From an uncultured Prevotella sp. (GTDB lineage: Bacteria; Bacteroidota; Bacteroidia; Bacteroidales; Bacteroidaceae): a stretch of DNA of 64,000 bases. Location of the stretch: the NCBI GenBank assembly GCA_945875635.1, contig CAMCLD010000004.1, positions 1-64,000 on the forward strand. Direction: 5' to 3'. Both the position numbers and the translations under genes were made by a program. Below are positions 61,635 through 64,000 of this stretch, one piece after another. The notes beneath the pieces were generated by a model. That model saw only the letters and a list, made by a program, of their open reading frames with translations. It was not told the origin of the DNA and ran no database searches. The first letter of the stretch is position 1; each line of letters begins with the position of its first letter.

Positions 61635-63329
61635 ATGAGAGCAATAAACAACAAAGGATTGGCAATGTCTCTCTTCGGAGCACTATCATTAATGTCGGTG
61701 GCATCATGCAGCGACAGCAATGACACTGCTGAGGTGACAATACCAGATACGGAATACGATGGGACATACGTTGGAAGAGCTACCGGCAATTTCCTTGCAG
61801 AGGAATGGTATCCAGGTGGATTGCTTGGAACGACTGACAATGTGTCTGCCGGATGCTATGAAGACGAGACACCTGCAGTCACACAGATGGGACTAACAGA
61901 AGCATTCAATCTTGGTGAGACATTCTTTGAGAGAAATTTCAATACCAATACTCCACCATTCAACGGACTTGGTCCCGCAGCTGTAAGAAAGTCATGCCTT
62001 GACTGCCATCCAGGCTATGGTCATGGCAAAAGGGTGGACAAATACACTGCCTCATGGGGCAATGGTTATCTACTCGTAGTTTATCACCCTGTTGATGGTG
62101 CCAACAGCAACGACGGACCTTATGCTTCCGAAGTTACTGGTATGCCGCAGACTATTGCCACATCACCCTTCCTTCCACCTATAGACGAGAGCCAGATAGA
62201 GTTGGACTGGAAGAATGTGACGGCTATGGAAAGTGGACTTCCCATGAAATTTCCTGACGGAGAGAGCTTCTCGCTCATATACCCTGAGCTGAACATACCT
62301 CTCAGTGCATTCAATACCGACCCTGTGCCACAAAACCTTGCGTTCCGTCTCGAAAGTACAATAGGCATTATGGGAACAGGATTGCTCGATGCCATTCCTG
62401 ACGACTCCATAAAGGAGCAATACCGGAGAGAGGCAGCCATGGGAGCGAGTCTCAATCCCAGCATGTGGGACAAGGACGCAGACGACTGGGCAGCGACAGC
62501 CATGTACACAGCCAATGGTGTGAACAGAATAAAGAAATTCACATACGCTCTTACACGTGGTTCTTTGCAGGATGGTGCCGGAGCCAACGCTATATGGAAC
62601 ATTACTAACGTCTCACGCTCTGACAGACCATATCTGTACACTACTGAAGCCTGGGCAAAGAAAATGAGCCAGACACCGGAAGTAATAGAAGCCATCAAGG
62701 CAAACCCATCATCTCCTTATTATGCAGATGGTACTGACGAGGGGATAGCAGAGGCAGTGAGAGGACTACTTTCTCCCACTACAAACCAGTTTGACAACCC
62801 ATGGCATAACTTCACACCTGAGATGAGTGACAACAGTTTCTACAGCTTCATGGTATGGCATAGGGGACTTGCCATTCCGAGAGCGAGAAATCTCAATGAC
62901 ACCATAGTGCAGAGAGGCAAGGAGGTGTTTAACCAGATAGGATGTGCCTCATGTCACAGACCGAAATGGCAAACAACGACAGATGATTTCTGGGAGCCGG
63001 AGATTATACGTTCCAGAAACCTCAAGCTGCCAAGATATGCAAACCAAACAATATATCCATATACGGACATGGTGCAGCATAGGCTGTTCATGATAAACGA
63101 CATACATGGCTCATGGTGCCGTACAACACCATTGTGGGGAAGAGGACTGAGCATGATAAACACAGGCGCAGAGGACAGGTTGCATGATTGCAGAGCACGC
63201 AACGAGATAGAGGCTATCATGTGGCATGCATACAGCAAACAGTCTGAGGCTTATTTCAGCGCAGAGAAGTTTTACTATCTGCCTAAGTCTGACCGTGATG
63301 CGGTGGTGAAGTTCTTGAGGTCAATATAG
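61635..63329 (+). CDS. di-heme oxidoreductase lipoprotein (DUF1111 family)
   Basis: A 564-aa lipoprotein with two c-type heme motifs. The signal ends SVASC with the cysteine at residue 25, followed by SDSND, a partly acidic tail that may also direct surface export. Heme motifs are CLDCH (residues 121-125) and CASCH (437-441). The C-terminal DCRARNEIEAIMWH and LPKSDRDAVVKFLRSI match the DUF1111 di-heme oxidoreductase family, which often neighbours imelysin genes in other bacteria. The frame is open from 61503 but the first 44 residues cross an intergenic repeat, so the ATG at 61635 is used. The next gene is needed to attach heme to such proteins. Confidence 0.9.
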   Translation: MRAINNKGLAMSLFGALSLMSVASCSDSNDTAEVTIPDTEYDGTYVGRATGNFLAEEWYPGGLLGTTDNVSAGCYEDETPAVTQMGLTEAFNLGETFFERNFNTNTPPFNGLGPAAVRKSCLDCHPGYGHGKRVDKYTASWGNGYLLVVYHPVDGANSNDGPYASEVTGMPQTIATSPFLPPIDESQIELDWKNVTAMESGLPMKFPDGESFSLIYPELNIPLSAFNTDPVPQNLAFRLESTIGIMGTGLLDAIPDDSIKEQYRREAAMGASLNPSMWDKDADDWAATAMYTANGVNRIKKFTYALTRGSLQDGAGANAIWNITNVSRSDRPYLYTTEAWAKKMSQTPEVIEAIKANPSSPYYADGTDEGIAEAVRGLLSPTTNQFDNPWHNFTPEMSDNSFYSFMVWHRGLAIPRARNLNDTIVQRGKEVFNQIGCASCHRPKWQTTTDDFWEPEIIRSRNLKLPRYANQTIYPYTDMVQHRLFMINDIHGSWCRTTPLWGRGLSMINTGAEDRLHDCRARNEIEAIMWHAYSKQSEAYFSAEKFYYLPKSDRDAVVKFLRSI

Positions 63330-63376
63330 AGGAAACAACTTGTTTATTCGTCAACAAAGGTGATTAATATATAATA

Positions 63377-64000
63377 ATGACAAAAGGAATTCTTTGCACA
63401 TTTTACATTATAATTGTTGCCGCACTGGCTTCAGCTACTCTGCTGGAGCACAGTGCCGGTACTGTTCATGCCCATACATGGATATATGGCTCATGGTGGT
63501 TCACGCTGTCATGGGCTTTACTCGTCATTTTCTCTGCATGCTGGATGTTCAAAAGAAGGATAAAAGAGTCCTCCACCTTATTGCTGCATCTGTCGTTTAT
63601 GGTTATTCTGACAGGAGCTGCCATAACGCATTTCACTTCAAGCAAGGGATTGTTGCATGTCAGAAAAGGGGAGACAAAAGACTCATTCCTCGTAACATCC
63701 ATCACTGGCACAGAAATGGGTCATGCCAAACTTCCATTTTCCATAAAACTTAAGGACTTTCATGTGGAATACTATAAGGGTACTTCTTCCCCGGCAGACT
63801 ATGTCTCTGACATTGTAGTCTATAATGGAAGTGAACAGGAAACGGCAACGGTGTCGATGAACAATATTTATGTACGCAAAGGTTACCGACTTTGTCAGAA
63901 CTCTTTTGATGACGACATGAACGGAACAACGCTGAGTGTCAACAGCGACCCATGGGGAATACCCGTGTCATATTGTGGTTACGCACTGCTTGTCATTTCC
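63377..64000 (+). CDS. ResB/CcsBA-like cytochrome c biogenesis protein, N-terminal part
   Basis: Starts at 63377 and runs off the window end (208 codons visible). It begins with a membrane segment (ILCTFYIIIVAALASATLLEH), followed by the typical VHAHTWIYGSWWFTLSWALLVIFSACW and LLLHLSFMVILTGAAITHFTSSKGLLHVRKGE of the ResB/Ccs1 half of System II heme ligation, then periplasmic-domain strands. In Bacteroidetes ResB is often fused to CcsA; whether that is so here lies beyond the window. It is 47 bases after the di-heme gene, consistent with supplying heme attachment for its product. Confidence 0.82.
   Translation, partial: MTKGILCTFYIIIVAALASATLLEHSAGTVHAHTWIYGSWWFTLSWALLVIFSACWMFKRRIKESSTLLLHLSFMVILTGAAITHFTSSKGLLHVRKGETKDSFLVTSITGTEMGHAKLPFSIKLKDFHVEYYKGTSSPADYVSDIVVYNGSEQETATVSMNNIYVRKGYRLCQNSFDDDMNGTTLSVNSDPWGIPVSYCGYALLVIS

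Overview
The window looks like core chromosome from a member of the Bacteroidales, most likely the family Prevotellaceae (Prevotella, Segatella or a close relative). The evidence is Bacteroidetes-type promoters (TAnnTTTG -7 boxes, several with a TTTG -33 box about 19 bases upstream), families largely confined to the phylum (GldE, a DUF5687-like membrane protein, paired DUF4230 proteins, a TamA/TamB pair, a DUF5686-like barrel), a BspA-type leucine-rich surface protein with a Prevotella-style C-terminal sorting tail, and lipoproteins with acidic residues after the lipid cysteine. No phage, insertion sequence, plasmid gene or CRISPR array was found. Genus is an inference.

Layout. 1-3002: end of tRNA-Gly, a hypothetical gene, then ssb-gldE-PPTase. 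3072-13220, all plus strand: outer-membrane barrel, mltG, zinc-ribbon membrane protein, HAD phosphatase, panB, MFS transporter, TIGR02757 protein, two DUF4230 proteins and an alanine/sodium symporter. 13478-16558 (minus): a 1026-residue BspA-like repeat protein with tandem 78-bp repeats, followed by about 1 kb of non-coding DNA rich in intergenic repeats. 17613-35103 (minus): a DMT transporter-truA-nrnA-nucleotidyltransferase group; a long cluster trmB-LUD-topB-tamB-tamA with 4-base overlaps at two junctions; then pyruvate kinase and alanine dehydrogenase. 35400-39275 (plus): the Kdo genes kdsA-kdsD-(phospholipase D/cardiolipin synthase)-kdsB. 39293-42636 (minus): overlapping exonuclease-rlmI-tilS. 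42793-49826 (plus): ftsK-lolA, a DUF5687-like membrane protein, and a methylmalonyl/propionyl-CoA carboxyltransferase set (mmdA, a 52-residue MmdD-like protein, biotin carrier) with no sodium-pump beta subunit beside it. 50063-53377: menA, an HD-domain protein, a nucleoside deaminase, a small membrane protein and an RluA-type pseudouridine synthase.

The most interesting part is 53422-64000. It holds ferritin, the anaerobic ribonucleotide reductase pair nrdD-nrdG, two regulators with closely similar LuxR-type DNA-binding domains, and a divergent operon. One regulator is a pseudo-receiver protein just after nrdG. The other fuses a hemerythrin (di-iron) domain to the LuxR domain and lies between nrdD and the divergent operon. 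That operon encodes an outer-membrane porin-like barrel, an imelysin lipoprotein with a surface-export-like acidic tail, a di-heme DUF1111 lipoprotein and the start of a ResB/CcsBA-type cytochrome c maturation protein. I propose, as inference, that this is an oxygen/NO/iron-responsive module: a di-iron sensor controlling a cell-surface iron-capture and heme-redox pathway, and possibly anaerobic DNA precursor synthesis. The intergenic regions around it carry inverted and direct repeats that could be its operators or a leader switch.
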